Source of the DNA: Vigna angularis
Taxonomy: Eukaryota; Streptophyta; Magnoliopsida; Fabales; Fabaceae
Reading direction: 5' to 3'
Assembly: GCF_016808095.1 (NCBI RefSeq)
Contig: NC_068970.1
Coordinates: forward strand, 39,281,630 to 39,345,629
Length of the DNA stretch: 64,000 bases
In this document: positions 21,901 through 31,559 of the stretch, one piece after another
Position numbering within the stretch: position 1 is the stretch's first letter
Layout: every line of letters begins with the position of its first letter
Made by a program: the position numbers and the translations under genes
The notes under the pieces: model-generated
Databases searched by the model: none
What the model saw: only the letters and a program-made list of their open reading frames with translations
Told to the model about the DNA's origin: nothing

Positions 21901-23211
21901 ATCACATTAGAGATATGACTAAATTCTTACAAGTCAGTTAGTGAGCTTGAATTAGGCTTGAAGCCCACTTTTTAAGACTTCACATCAACTAATTTTCAAT
22001 ATGCAAGAAAATTTTCTAAGAAAAATGTATCAAATTGACTAACTAGACCAATATAATTGAAAAAAGAGTCTTACAACAGAAACATCAAGCTCTAATTCTA
22101 GGAATTAGTGAGAACCAATCCATAATCTTAGTAAATTTACTAAGGAACTTTTTATCAACAAAGTAATTTTTCCCTCAAGGATGATTTGTCACCATAAATT
22201 GAACGCAAAGTACTAAGGAATCTAGCTCAGATCTTTGTATTATCATAATCAATCATAATTCTGTGAAAGAACCAATGTATTTTGGTATACTTCTCTTCAA
22301 TCTTCAGACTCAATGTATTTTCAAATGAGATATAATTTATATGTATATGTGCTTCATAGGATATAAGCCATTAAAAAAATTTCAATAATCAGGTCTCGTT
22401 TAGACAATAGAACTAAGGTTTTAAATTACTGTCCCATTTCTTGATATTGGGCAAAATCACATACCTGCAGCCGCGTGGTTGCAGACATTTCCGGTCACAT
22501 TGTCATCACAAATATTTAAAAAGCCTTGCATTTTATTGGAACTAATGGTAATATAAAAGTTTTAGATGTTTTACAGAGTTTGAGGTGAGTGTTCGCGTTT
22601 ACAACTTTGAGCCAATCCACCGAAACAATTTGCAAATGGTAATAACAATATCGAATAAACGACTCACTTTGAGAGCATTCTGTATTTGAGAAAACTCCGG
22701 TATCAATCTAAACGCAACTCCGTTCACCTTGAGCTGAAACACCTGAAGAAACAAACGCACCTTAAGCAGAAACACCTGAAGAAACAAGCACATCACACAA
22801 ATAAGCGAAGTGAAAAGAATAGAGAACCTTGTTAAGCGCAATGGGGACGACTTTGGAGCCCGCGCGAGCGTGAGGTTCGATAAGCGTGACCTGGCTGAGG
22901 AGCGCTTCGGCATCGTCCTTGTTAAAGCAGAAGAGACCAAGGTTTTTTCCGGTTGAAGAGCCCGAGACCAAGAGAAACTCCTCCGAGGCGTTGCTGAGGG
23001 CGTAAACGGGTATGCCCTCCAAGCGCTCCTCGATTGCCTCGACCGACATGGGCCTGCTCCGGCCCGGTGGGGCTATCCGAGCCCAGGGCGGGCTGGTGTG
23101 AAGGGCTGGAAATGAGCTGCAGTTAGATGGGAGATGGGTGAGGTTACCGAGCAGCTTGGAGCAGTGGGCCTGAAGGTCCGCTAGAGCCTTCTGGAAGCCG
23201 CCCAAGCTCAT
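12917..23211 (-). CDS. TIC22: TIC22-like chloroplast import protein, seven exons
   Basis: Reads as a TIC22-family protein: a soluble intermembrane-space component that helps pass preproteins from the outer to the inner chloroplast envelope translocon (family knowledge). Exons on the minus strand: 23211-22828, 22742-22668, 21587-21531, 13509-13450, 13351-13271, 13198-13163, 12997-12917. They sum to 774 nt, 257 residues and a stop. All junctions are GT-AG and every exon is a multiple of three, so all introns are phase 0. Visible family blocks are IPVYALSN (67-74), [15 protein letters not shown] (91-105), [11 protein letters not shown] (in exon 2), GFSGVPVFQ (end of exon 3), RPLFFRKEDL across exons 4-5, and [11 protein letters not shown] near the C-terminus. 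The first 60 residues are variable and Ser/Pro-rich, as expected for targeting sequence. Start chosen at the first ATG of the open exon. No stop or frameshift is visible, so it looks functional despite the 8-kb third intron. Expression is not shown by sequence alone. Confidence 0.92.
13707..15563 (-). mobile_element. Non-autonomous gypsy LTR element, both LTRs present
   Basis: LTRs at 13707-13986 and 15274-15563 (280 and 290 bp), each starting TGATAGGTTT and ending CCTAACA. The right copy has an extra short tandem repeat (gtttacaagatgca). On the minus strand the PBS follows the right LTR (TGGTCCGACCTGCTGGATCC), so the element reads leftward. Target duplication is unclear: TTTT lies on both sides. 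Internal sequence holds only a gag fragment; protease, RT and integrase are deleted, so mobility would need a partner element. The LTRs are very alike, suggesting recent insertion. Confidence 0.85.
14092..15191 (-). pseudogene. Gypsy gag, deleted and frameshifted
   Basis: The 5' part (15191-14847) has the gypsy gag start pattern: a predicted coiled N-terminus, an acidic and basic linker, then [19 protein letters not shown] and RAEKFFEV. The 3' part (14547-14092) ends with the pattern around the CCHC knuckle (GRCFQY ... [12 protein letters not shown]), but most knuckle residues are lost: '[10 protein letters not shown]' replaces the normal CX2CX4HX4C. The middle (about 14550-14846) is out of frame with stops. 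Confidence 0.8.
15564..16558. other. Intron sequence without recognised features
   Basis: About 1 kb between two gypsy elements inside intron 3. AT-rich, no conserved coding pattern and no clear repeat terminus; small open frames look random. Probably original intron sequence, but an old unrecognised repeat is possible. Confidence 0.4.
16559..16887 (-). repeat. Gypsy 3' LTR
   Basis: A 329-bp LTR starting TGATAGGTTTCTG and ending CCTATCA. On the minus strand the adjoining sequence reads ACCTTGAGGACAAGGTTGCA, the usual 3' end of this gypsy group's pol, just before the LTR. It resembles the 280-bp LTRs at 13707 and 15274 at its left end (TGATAGGTTTC.GA) and the plus-strand pieces at 18701 and 20736 in reverse. 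Confidence 0.8.
16888..19475 (-). pseudogene. Gypsy (chromovirus-type) pol, decayed
   Basis: Order on the minus strand: reverse transcriptase (19462-19003) with [22 protein letters not shown] and an intact FFDDILIYS; RNase H (18690-18388) with [18 protein letters not shown]; integrase core (17784-17572) with VSDKD and [11 protein letters not shown]; integrase C-terminus (17363-17046) with [17 protein letters not shown] and [10 protein letters not shown]; then a chromodomain-like tail (ATWEDV near 16950, FNLEDKV). Stops and frame changes separate the blocks. An LTR piece replaces about 30 codons between RT and RNase H at 18701-18990. Protease and gag are absent; a copia piece begins at the right edge. 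Confidence 0.85.
18701..18990 (+). repeat. Gypsy LTR fragment inserted in pol
   Basis: Starts TGATAGGATATAATAAG in the middle of the minus-strand pol, with a TATA-like 'ctttataagaagg' at 18803 and LTR-like R/U5 text ('ttctgattcactcatacatc'). Opposite in orientation to the host pol. It lacks the usual ...CCTATCA end; pol resumes near 18995, so the 3' edge was lost with some host sequence. Confidence 0.6.
19480..20448 (+). pseudogene. Copia pol (reverse transcriptase) fragment
   Basis: Plus-strand copia RT. The upstream linker has [13 protein letters not shown], then [57 protein letters not shown] and [20 protein letters not shown]. Stops interrupt at 19753 and 19978, and a frame change follows. 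The catalytic box at 20300-20311 reads YFDN instead of Y(V/A)DD, so the second catalytic Asp is gone. A CLMDSN...ERYRRLV stretch marks the next conserved block with a deletion. No LTRs, RNase H or integrase: a fragment joined to gypsy DNA on both sides. Confidence 0.85.
20449..20735 (-). pseudogene. Gypsy integrase C-terminal fragment
   Basis: Minus-strand translation gives [21 protein letters not shown] then [22 protein letters not shown], the end of a gypsy integrase core and its C-terminal region. It duplicates a domain also present at 17046-17784, so it comes from a separate element. Truncated on both sides: copia fragment to the left, plus-strand LTR to the right. Confidence 0.75.
20736..21045 (+). 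repeat. Gypsy-type LTR, plus strand
   Basis: Starts TGATAGGAAGTGGAGAG and runs to 'catactcagaaaccaaaca' (the CA end is approximate). It has LTR signals in order: a TATA-like 'ttgtataaatag' at 20827, 'ggggattatgcccc', and 'gtgaataatagaattc' near the 3' end. Same broad family as 16559 and 18701. No matching 5-bp duplication was found, so it is probably a truncated piece. Confidence 0.65.
21046..21530. other. Intron 3 left-over sequence
   Basis: No conserved coding or element terminus. The stretch at 21325-21420 (cacttgtgggaacaagg, ggtgggagcctcaaacatcg) looks like part of a dispersed repeat I cannot name. Ends at the donor of TIC22 exon 3. Confidence 0.4.
21690..21990. repeat. Diverged 'TCTCACATCGACT'-type repeat in intron 2
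   Basis: Contains 'agacctcacattgactacaa', 'cttatcttacaagctaatttt' and, reiterated near 21880-21990, 'gttaaagatcacattagagat' and 'gcttgaagcccacttttta'. These match the core of the repeat at 5860-6000 and 6530-6610 in diverged form. It lies in the 1080-bp intron 2 of the TIC22-like gene. Confidence 0.5.
22743..22785 (-). repeat. Duplicated splice acceptor of TIC22 exon 2
   Basis: On the minus strand 'TTGTTTCTTCAG|GTGTTTC' occurs twice, 33 bp apart, so exon 2 could begin at 22742 or 22775. The second site restores the conserved VFQLKVNGV block; the first would add 11 in-frame residues without a stop. This looks like a small tandem duplication spanning the intron end and exon start. Confidence 0.75.
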
Positions 23212-23276
23212 GTTATTTGAGTGTGTGAGGGTAAGAAGAAGATACTGACAAAGTGAATCAGGGCTGTGTTCATAGG

Positions 23277-23285
23277 CTTATTATA
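23277..23285 (-). promoter_or_regulatory. TATA-like element of the TIC22-like gene
   Basis: TATAATAAG on the minus strand, 66-75 bp upstream of the ATG at 23211. The spacing would leave a short 5' leader. Sequence beyond about 23300 becomes very AT-rich, so other TATA-like words exist; this is the closest one at a suitable distance. Confidence 0.35.
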
Positions 23286-23289
23286 CCAT

Positions 23290-24461
23290 TGAAAGTGCAA
23301 AAAGGTTATGCATCTGTGTCGATTTTATACTAATAAAAAAATTGTTTTTCTATATTTTAAATGAAAGTATTAAATTTATTTCAGATAAAATTATATTTTT
23401 TTTCTCTTGAAATATCTATCCGTCATTTTCTTAAGCAAAAATATTTTAAAATTCATTTTGATTTCTATGACAATGAAAAAAAAATAGATTATGTATTAAA
23501 TTTTAGAATGTTGTTACCAATTTTTTAATTTCTTTTTACTTTTAAAATTTATTTTTATTTATTTTTAAGCTTTTTAAAATGATTTAGACTCAATTAAATA
23601 TAGATATTATAATATTTTATAAATATTTTACTATTTATATGTAATTTAATTATTCAATTTGTAATTAATAAATATAAATTGTTAGAAAAATAAGGACGAG
23701 TTTATTAAATTAAAAAGTTACAAAATTATAAAATTACATAAAATAATAAAACTAAAAAATTATAAAAATGTAAAATTTTAAAATTTTAAAATTTTAAAAT
23801 TATAAAATTATAAAATTATAAATTTCAAAATTATAAAATTATAAAATTATAAAATTTTAAAATTATAAAATTGAAAAATTATAAAATTGTCATAATACTA
23901 AATTATAAATAAAATTATAAAATTACGAAATGACGAAGTTATGAAATTATATGATTATAAAATCGTTAAATTATGAAATTGTAAAATTATAAAATTTAAA
24001 AGTTATAAATTATAAAATTATAAAAGTATAAAATTATATAATTATAAATTATAAATTATAGAATTACAAATTTATAAAATTATAAGATAATTACCCATCA
24101 ACAGTAAAATGGAGACGAGATGCAAAAATATTAAAAAATAAGAAGGAATCTAAAAATAGTAACATAATGAAATCTTAGTTAAAAGTGATGTAACATTCTT
24201 TAGTGTACCCTATAAGGAATGATCTCTGAAAATATTATATAAGATGACCTCTCAATAAATGAGATAAAGTGTACTTTTGTAATTTGGATATTTTTATAAA
24301 TAAGATCTCGATGTTTTCTTCTCAATCTTGTCATTTACAATATTTTAAAAGTTTATGTCTTCTTTTATCTTCTTATATATCATAAAAAAGATTTATATGT
24401 GTTTTATACTAATAGATAAGAATAAATATAATAGTAAAAAGTATATAGATATTAAAAATAT
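23290..24461. repeat. AT-rich DNA with an AAATTATA-type low-complexity array
   Basis: No gene. From about 23757 to 24085 the sequence is a degenerate array of short words (aaaattataaaattataaa, aaattttaaaattt). Probably a scaffold-like or microsatellite-derived AT tract upstream of the TIC22-like gene. Confidence 0.7.
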
Positions 24462-26370
24462 GGTTTAAACCCTTGGTTGGTCCTATTTTTGTATGGTAAT
24501 CTCAGTTGGATCCTCATTTTTTCAATTGTCTTAATTAGGTCATATTTTTTGTAAAAATGAACCAATTTTACCCTAACTTGTTAAGTGTTTTCAGACGGCG
24601 TTAAATATAGCTGACGTGTTTATGCTGACATGTATTGTTTGATTACGTAGAAATTTTATTTAAATTAAAGAATCATGACATGACAAAATTGAAGGTGTCA
24701 AAGAAGCTTCCAAAGCCCTTCACATGAACACCAATCCTTTCACCTTTCTCTTCCCAACAGATTCCAGCATTGTCATTGACACGCTCCTCGATCTCGAAGC
24801 CAAGTCCCACGTCATCTTCTCGTCCGACCCTAACCTCTGCAACCTCTCTCGCATCCTCTCCTCCCTCCCATCCATAATCGATAAACTCCACAAACATAGC
24901 GGCTACTTCCCATGATCCCTCCTCCAACACTTACCAAAAATATTGTTGTTACAGTGACCTGGTATTATATCCTAACAAATTTTCCCTTGTTGTTGGTGGT
25001 GTTTGACCCTCTCCTTTCACCCAGGCTTTTCAGACAGCTTTGTTGGGAGAAAAATGCAGGGACGAATGATGAATGATTGAATGAATGGAGGAAGATGATG
25101 CTCTTCTGGGACAACCGTTGAATTTCTTAAATCACTACATGTTTTTTCTTTTGGAACCTTCCATTCCATTCCTTATGGTTTGAGGCTGATCAGGATCTGT
25201 TTTACCTGTTCCGTTTGAGTTTCAGAACCATGCATATAGGTCTGTATGCATATAAATGATCCAAAGCTTCTGTATTTCGTTCTCGCAAAATGTTTCTTTT
25301 TCCCATAATTTTTTATGTGGGTTCCTGTGGTGCCCTTTTCTGTTTTTGATTTCTTGGTGGATCAAATTGGTTCTCCAGTATATGAAACCCAAACCAACTA
25401 GCATTAATGATAAATCCAATTCGAGAAACTTTAATGTTTATGATAAAATTGGAAATTAAAATCCCAATTATGTTTCTGGAATTTAATCTTCCAGAAAATC
25501 TCTTTCAAGAACCCTAATTAAAATCTGAAATCTAAATTGGGAAAATTCCCAATTTGAAACCCTAATGCTCCTGAACCCTAAGGAAAATCCAATTTTCTGG
25601 TTTCCTTCTTCTCTGGTGCATTGGAGAAACCACCTCTAGAGGCTTCTTCTTCTTCCTGGTTTAGGTCGTGAAGGCGCAGGCAGTGGTAGTTCGCACATCA
25701 GGTCTCGCCATTTTTGGTTTTCGCGTTCTGTTTCTGCTCTTCTTCTTCTTCGGTGCACTGCTCAACCATGAAAAATTTCATTCTCTAACGAATGGCGGCA
25801 TAGCAGCAACGATTGTTCGGTGCGGCATAGCGACAACGATCGTTCGGTGCGGCATAGCGATAGAGGCACGACCCATGGGGTTTCGTGTTCGCACAACAGC
25901 GGCAACCTGCAGTGGCGACAATGAAGGCGCGACGAGGAGGACTCGCTCAATGGTCTTTATCTTTTTAATTACCCAATCAATGGTATGCCTGCTAATGACT
26001 TGCGCCGGCGAAGCTCCGCCAACGAGGTCCATTGGAGAGTAAGCCGAGTGAAGTAGGTGGTGGAGGGAGTCTGACCAGATTTGGATGAGTCTCAGAAAGG
26101 TTCGATTAGGAACAAATTCATTGGTTCAATTAGTAGTAAATTTTGCCACGTCAAAAACTCTTAATTTAAAAAAAAAAATTCCACATAATAAAACACTTTT
26201 ACATCAGCGTGCATAGGTCAGCAACTACTAACGTCGTCTGAGAGCACTTAATGGTTAGGGTAAAATTGGTTCAATTTTATAAAAAATATAACCCAATTGA
26301 GACGGTTGCAAAAATAAGGACCCAACTGAGATTTACATACAAAAATGAGGACCAACCGAGGGTTTAAACC
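24462..26370. mobile_element. Mutator-like element with long TIRs (Pack-MULE-like)
   Basis: Bounded by inverted repeats of about 215 bp: the left end starts GGTTTAAACCCTTGGTTGGT, and the right end on the other strand starts GGTTTAAACCCTCGGTTGGT and stays alignable to about 26150. Directly outside both ends lies the same 9-bp word TAAAAATAT (24453-24461 and 26371-26379). Long TIRs and a 9-bp target duplication define Mutator-like elements. At 1909 bp with no MURA-like transposase it is non-autonomous. The GC-rich, gene-like interior suggests captured host sequence. Confidence 0.88.
24724..24915 (+). pseudogene. Captured gene fragment in the MULE
   Basis: A 63-codon open stretch (MNTNPFTFLFPTDSS ... 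LLDLEAKSHVIFSSDPNLCN ...) with normal plant codon use inside the left part of the MULE, possibly continuing upstream in frame (EASKALH before the Met). It looks like part of a real protein, but I do not recognise it. Its position just inside a TIR is what is expected of a captured exon. The remainder (25000-26050) has gene-like sequence and a reiterated 28-bp word (gttcggtgcggcatagcgac at 25815-25860), without a clear frame. Confidence 0.45.
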
Positions 26371-26379
26371 TAAAAATAT

Positions 26380-26868
26380 ACACTTATAAAAATATAATTT
26401 TAATAATAATTATATTGTATGATTGGATAATATTAATTTACCTATAACAAAGTGTGATTATTAGCAATTGCACCATGATTAGATCTTAGTTAATCCAAAG
26501 TCTATTCTAAATATTATCAATATAAGTTTGTGATAAAGAGATACGTGATTACATTTAATACACATTAATTGCTTGAATAGTCGAATCTTTATTTACTTTG
26601 GCATCAAAGTACATTCTACAAGTAGCCTCCCAATTTGACAGAATAGACATCTAGGACGAACGATGATAAAGAAGAGCATTTGGATCTTTAGGACTCATGA
26701 ATTCATATTTATGCCATAATTTAGCCTTTAATATTGGATACCTAATTAGTTTTTGTACTTTAATAGAAGATTTTAATTAGGATTTTTTATAATTGGGTTT
26801 ATTGATGAGATACAAAAACATGATAAAAATAGTTTTTTAGTTGTATGAATGCTCTTTGGGTATTTTGA
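26380..26868. other. No feature seen
   Basis: AT-rich DNA between the MULE and a gypsy LTR. No open frame of note, no repeat recognised. Confidence 0.4.
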
Positions 26869-27969
26869 GATATGCTAGTGTAGCTGCACCTAAGTTGAGC
26901 TCATGAATGTATGAAAATAAATTGTTTAAACTGTCATAACACCTTAAAGATAAATCAAAGAATAAAAAATAATCAAGACCACAAGAAGTCAATCCAAGCA
27001 TAACATGAGAAAGTGAAGAAATTTGGTTAAGTCAAAAAAAGGAACAAACAAAAGAAATTGGATCTTGCGGTTTTCTCTATTTTTTCTAGCTAAAGGGTTT
27101 TGATAGTTGATAAATGTTTATAATTAAAGATTATTTCTAAAAAATATATCTTAAGATATTTTATTTGATATTGTTAAATAATTACCTTATTTAACTATAT
27201 CAATAAATATCAAAAGATAATATTTTCCAAATCTTTTTTAATCTAGTAAATATCGTCTCAAATATATTTAGATTTCCACAACAATTAAATATATCTTGAA
27301 GATATTGGATTATTTAGAAGATAATTTGAGGAAATTAAACTATTATAAAGAAGATTACAACAATAGAAAAGCCTCAAACAAAGCCCAATCCAATTTCTAT
27401 ATAAAAAGACTTAGGGAAACACATTAGGAAGCTTAGGAATCCTTTGGGGTTCAAATTTCGTTCACCCTCTCTTTTATCATGTTTTCCACCATCCCTACTT
27501 TTATTTTCATGTTATTTTTACATTTCATGGACTGTTAAGCCTCTAGGGTTTATTGTAGTGTAATTTCTTAATTGGATTATGAGGTTAGATGAATAAATTT
27601 CTTTGACCTTTTGATTTCTTGTTGTGATTTATTTTTTCTATGTCTTTTGATTCTTAATCAAGTAAAAGTAATGATTTTACATTAAAGTTATTTATCATGA
27701 TGTTAAATCTACATAACACATCAATCATATGAGTCCAAGGGTTTTTATTTTTAATTGAGAATTTACTTTGACTAAAGTTAGAAACTTTCATGAGATCGAA
27801 TGAGTTTTTGCCAATAATTAAGAGTGTACTTTGATGAAAGGTGAAATCTTTAACAAGAATTAATCAAGAATGTACTTTGGTTAATTAGCTTTTTACTTGA
27901 TATAAAAGGTAAAAGAATAGACATAAGGTTCAATTTATCCTTTCTATTTTGTTGGCTACTATCTTAGCA
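26869..27969 (+). repeat. Gypsy 5' LTR (approximate bounds)
   Basis: Placed by the PBS that follows at 27980. It has a TATA box (ctatataaaaag, 27398-27409) followed by 'ttagggaaacacattaggaagc', and ends near 'ttagca'. The left boundary is a guess (a TGAGATATGC start near 26868). Repeated words around 27770-27890 (aattgagaatttactttgact, aattaagagtgtactttgatg) show internal duplication. Confidence 0.45.
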
Positions 27970-27979
27970 AGACTGAAGT

Positions 27980-27998
27980 TGGCACTGTTACCCGGGAA
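27980..27998 (+). other. Gypsy primer binding site
   Basis: TGGCACTGTTACCCGGGAA is a diverged form of TGGCGCCGTTGCCGGGGAA, and is followed by 'cacggtta' as in many plant gypsy leaders. It shows that a plus-strand gypsy element starts here. Confidence 0.7.
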
Positions 27999-28328
27999 CA
28001 CGGTTAGAATTTTTATCATTTTGGTTCTTATTTTATTTGTGTTATTTTAATTTTATTTTTGTTTATCACTAACCTTTTCTTTTTCTCTATTTTTTCTATT
28101 GTTTATTTTATTTTATTTTCATTAGTTATTTTAATTTAGTAAATTTGTCTTTTTTTTCATAATTTTTGTTTGAGGAATTTTGTTGGGAAGTTTATAAAAC
28201 TAGTTGGGAAACACTTTGGCTAAGGAAAGATAAGGTACTTAAGTTGTCCATTAAGGCACACCTCTCTTTCCTGGAAGTCTACTAAACCAACATTCAACTT
28301 ATTTCTTTTCAGAAAATCTCTTTGAAAA

Positions 28329-29091
28329 ATGCAAAATAATTTTTCATATGAAAATAATCAACAATGTGATTTTCAAATGAAATATGATTACTATCCTCAA
28401 CAACCATATGATTCATATTGTTATCAACAACAAGTTGTCACACCTACTACTGTACCTGATATAAGTAAGTTGACTATGCGTCAAATAAATTATCTATATC
28501 GTACATTATCTTTTTTGAAATATGAGCAACAACATACGAACCATCCTATAGGAAAGTTGGTTTATTAATGGATGGAATGAAAGAGAAACTAAAAGTTATA
28601 GATGAAAGGTTGCGAGCTGATCAACGATGGAAAATATTGTGTATGAGTGGTATGAAAATGACAAAATGTTATGCAACATGATGGATGATGCAAGTAACAA
28701 CAACTTTTAACAATTACTTCTAAGTATTAATTCCACCATCCACTTCTACCTGAGATTTCCTAATACTATAGAGTTTAGAGCACTTCATCACGACATAAAA
28801 GATGTACTTCTAAAGTTGGCTATTAGAGTAGAACAAATGTATGATGATTTAAGTCAATTAATGAATGGGAAATCTAGGGAGGCCGAGTTAGAATTTTTTT
28901 CGAAGATAATGGTTGAACAAAATATTGAATTCAAGAAAATAAGAGAGGACATGGAACAGAGGTTGCCAAATTGGATACCTGACGTGAACAACATCAAGAT
29001 TCAAAGAACAAATCAAAAACCAATTATAGAATCAAACCATGCTGATATGTCTATGAAGTACTTGAAAAACACTAGAAGAGGGGCTGAATAG
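28329..29091 (+). pseudogene. Gypsy leader/gag remnant
   Basis: Two open pieces, 28329-28568 (Gln/Tyr-rich: MQNNFSYENNQQ ... YYPQQPYDSYCYQQQ) and 28816-29091 (MAIRVEQMYDDLSQLM ... PNWIPDVNNIKI), separated by stops. Position about 350 bp after the PBS fits gag. The Gln/Tyr-rich start is seen in some plant gypsy gags. No capsid core or knuckle is visible. Truncated at about 29090 by copia LTR sequence. Confidence 0.45.
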
Positions 29092-29880
29092 TTTTTTAGA
29101 AAATGTTTTTCGCAACCCTTCTGATATAGCACATTGTCAAGTGTATGAAATATTCTTTTGAAAGCTTAGACGCTCGACTTGAAATATATGCGTTGATAGG
29201 ATTGACATACTATTCAGAATATTTCTATTGCAGCATTTGTAAGAACTTCCTTTAAAAATAAAGGATCATTTAGCTTAGAAGTTCTTATATTTTCAAATAT
29301 CAAGCTTAATTGCAGGTTTTCTAAGAGGATCATTTAGTGAAAAGAAGAGAGAATAACATAAGAGATTTTATACCGGTTCACTCCAACTAAGCTATGTCTA
29401 CTCTCCTCCGTAGAGGGTTCCACTATAATCTTCACATGATTACAAATGAGTATTAGCACCACTCTTGGTACTCAACTACCTTGCTGAGATTTTCTTGAGT
29501 ATTCGAATCACTCCTGGTATTAGACTACCGCGCCTAGATTCCTCAACTCAAAAGAGTTCAGTTGTAAGTGTTTTAATTCTCTACAAAAATGTAATGAACG
29601 ATTGCTTAAAAGTAGTTTAGACTAAATCTCTCTATGAGAGGATTTGATTACAATACAATGCCGGCTAAACACGCGCAAGTGTTTCTCTCTATGATCTTAA
29701 CAACAGTAAGAGATTTGATGCTTAAGCTCGAGAATATATCTTTCTCTTTTCTCTTCTCTTCTCTTTTTCTTCAACTTAGATGTATTCTTCTCTTTGAGCT
29801 CTCTTCTCTCTTTTTTCTCTTTAGGATGGATATGTCATTGTAACCTTTGTGCTATTTTTCTATCCTCTATTCTTACATGA
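29092..29880 (-). repeat. Copia-type LTR fragment
   Basis: Shares layout with the copia LTRs at 41861 and 50137: a 'ggctgaatagttttttaga' start, 'tttataccggttc' near 29364, 'tctactctcctccgtagagg', then short ctc/tcc-rich text. By analogy with the 50-58 kb element it reads on the minus strand. The right end is approximate; a tct-rich tract (29740-29830) follows. Confidence 0.5.
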
Positions 29881-30600
29881 TTAAATGTCATTCTGCATCT
29901 CATCTCATCTCATTATTCTAGATGTGTAGGAACCATTGGATCTACATTCATCCATAGTATTCTTTTTCATTCTTCCTTGGATAGCAATGTGGACATAATT
30001 TATGGTGAATCTTCACATCTGCGTCAGGTTTTGTAAATCTATAAAATTCAGGTTTCAGTTGTAGAGTTTTAGCTATGCATATGTTTCTTGCATTCTCCAT
30101 GCACAACTATTATTTTAAACTTGCTTTAATCACCGCATCATGTTTTTTTTAAACTCCTTGCACAACATGCATTGTTAAATTTTAGTTTCATGCACTCTTT
30201 AACATAACATTTAGAATCATATTCATTTCATATTTTTAAATTCCTCCACAACATTTTATTCATTTAGCAAGGATTAACAATACAACTTAAACCTAATAAG
30301 AACCATTTCCACATATTTGATACCATGGTTGCACTATACTACATTAGGGGGATTTTGGGTTTTTGTTAGTCTTATTGCAACAAAAAGGATTTTAACAGTC
30401 TTACATTAAGGATCATGGTATCATCATCCAATATATGGTTAATTCTAGTTATAATGGTATACATATAAAATTGTTTAAAATGAGTTTAATCAGATTTTAA
30501 GCGACGTAATTTATAAGGGTGGAATCATGAATTGTTAGTTGATTTATATGTTTGCATATGTGTAGCTAAATTTAAATTGTGGGCGACATACATGGTGAAG
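29881..30600. other. No gene recognised
   Basis: AT-rich sequence with no conserved frame. Words such as 'acattagggggattttgggt' and 'ttacattaaggatcatggta' are unusual but match nothing I can name. Confidence 0.35.
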
Positions 30601-30639
30601 TGCATAAGAAATAATGCATAAATATTGGTTAAACAAAAA

Positions 30640-31100
30640 TAAAGGGTACCGAGTTGTTTTAAGTTGAAACTGGGTTGTTTTATGTTGACACCAAGCTGTT
30701 TTAAGTTGAATTGGGCTATGTTAGTTCATGTTGGGCTGGGTTAGTCTTGTCGAGATGAGTTAGTATAAAGCCATGTTGGTTTTTTTCCCAAAAGGCTTTG
30801 GTGAATAGGAGAATAAGGTAAGCTTCATTTCTTTTGCCCATAAAGCTTTGACTTGAACTAAGTATAATGCTTTATTCGTAAAGGATTTGGTGAGTAGGTA
30901 AAGTTTTTACTTATGAGGCTTTTGGAAAGCAAGGGAAAGAGGAAGTTTTGTTTCGCCTATAAGGCTTTGGTTTGAGCTGAGTATAGTGCTTTGACCGCAA
31001 GGCTTTGGTAAGCAGGCAAAGTTTTTACTCGTAACTTTTTTGGAAAGTAGGGAAAATAGGCCTTGATCGTAAGGCTTTGGTGAGTAGGCAGGGTGATGGT
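30640..31100. repeat. Degenerate tandem repeats
   Basis: Two kinds. 30650-30770: a word around 'gttgttttaagttgaa' and 'gttgggctgggttag' repeated. 30787-31100: about 2.5 units of roughly 119 bp built on 'ataaggctttggtttgagct' and 'tggtgagtaggtaaagtttt'; for example 30836-30954 matches 30955-31065 with about 20% difference. The open minus frame at 30907-31119 follows from this repetition and is not taken as a gene. Confidence 0.6.
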
Positions 31101-31559
31101 AATTACATGGGAAATACATATTTTTTTATTATTACGTGGTGGTAATATGACTAAAAAACATATTTAACTCATACATCAATATGAATACAAAAACAAATAT
31201 GAAAAAACTGGTAAAATATACATGACTAAATTATATATATAAAACATTTAGTAGATTTTTGAAATGTAAAGTCTGGTTAAATGTTGTTAGATGTAATTTT
31301 AACTTGACATACACAGGGTTAAAAGTTTTCATAATATTAACATCTACTAAACTACACTAAGTAGCAATTTAAACTTCATGGGCGAACGGCTAATGTTTTC
31401 ATTAATCTTGTTTAAAAGAAAATCTTCTTTTTTGGTGTAGTTTAATAATTTACAATTTAAAGAGATTAGACTAAACAAAATTTATGTTTGATATTTTTAT
31501 ATTGATTTGTCTGTAAACCTAAACTATGTTCATTTCTTGATCCATTCGATCAAATTTCA

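Noticed and set aside
22599..22940. 113-codon minus frame over TIC22 exons 1-2
   Set aside because: It reads exon 1 out of frame, then intron 1, and enters the correct frame only in exon 2; the spliced model explains the conserved parts.
25668..26042. 124-codon plus frame in the MULE
   Set aside because: Arg/Ala-rich peptide from a repeated GC-rich tract; no family pattern and overlapping frames are equally open.
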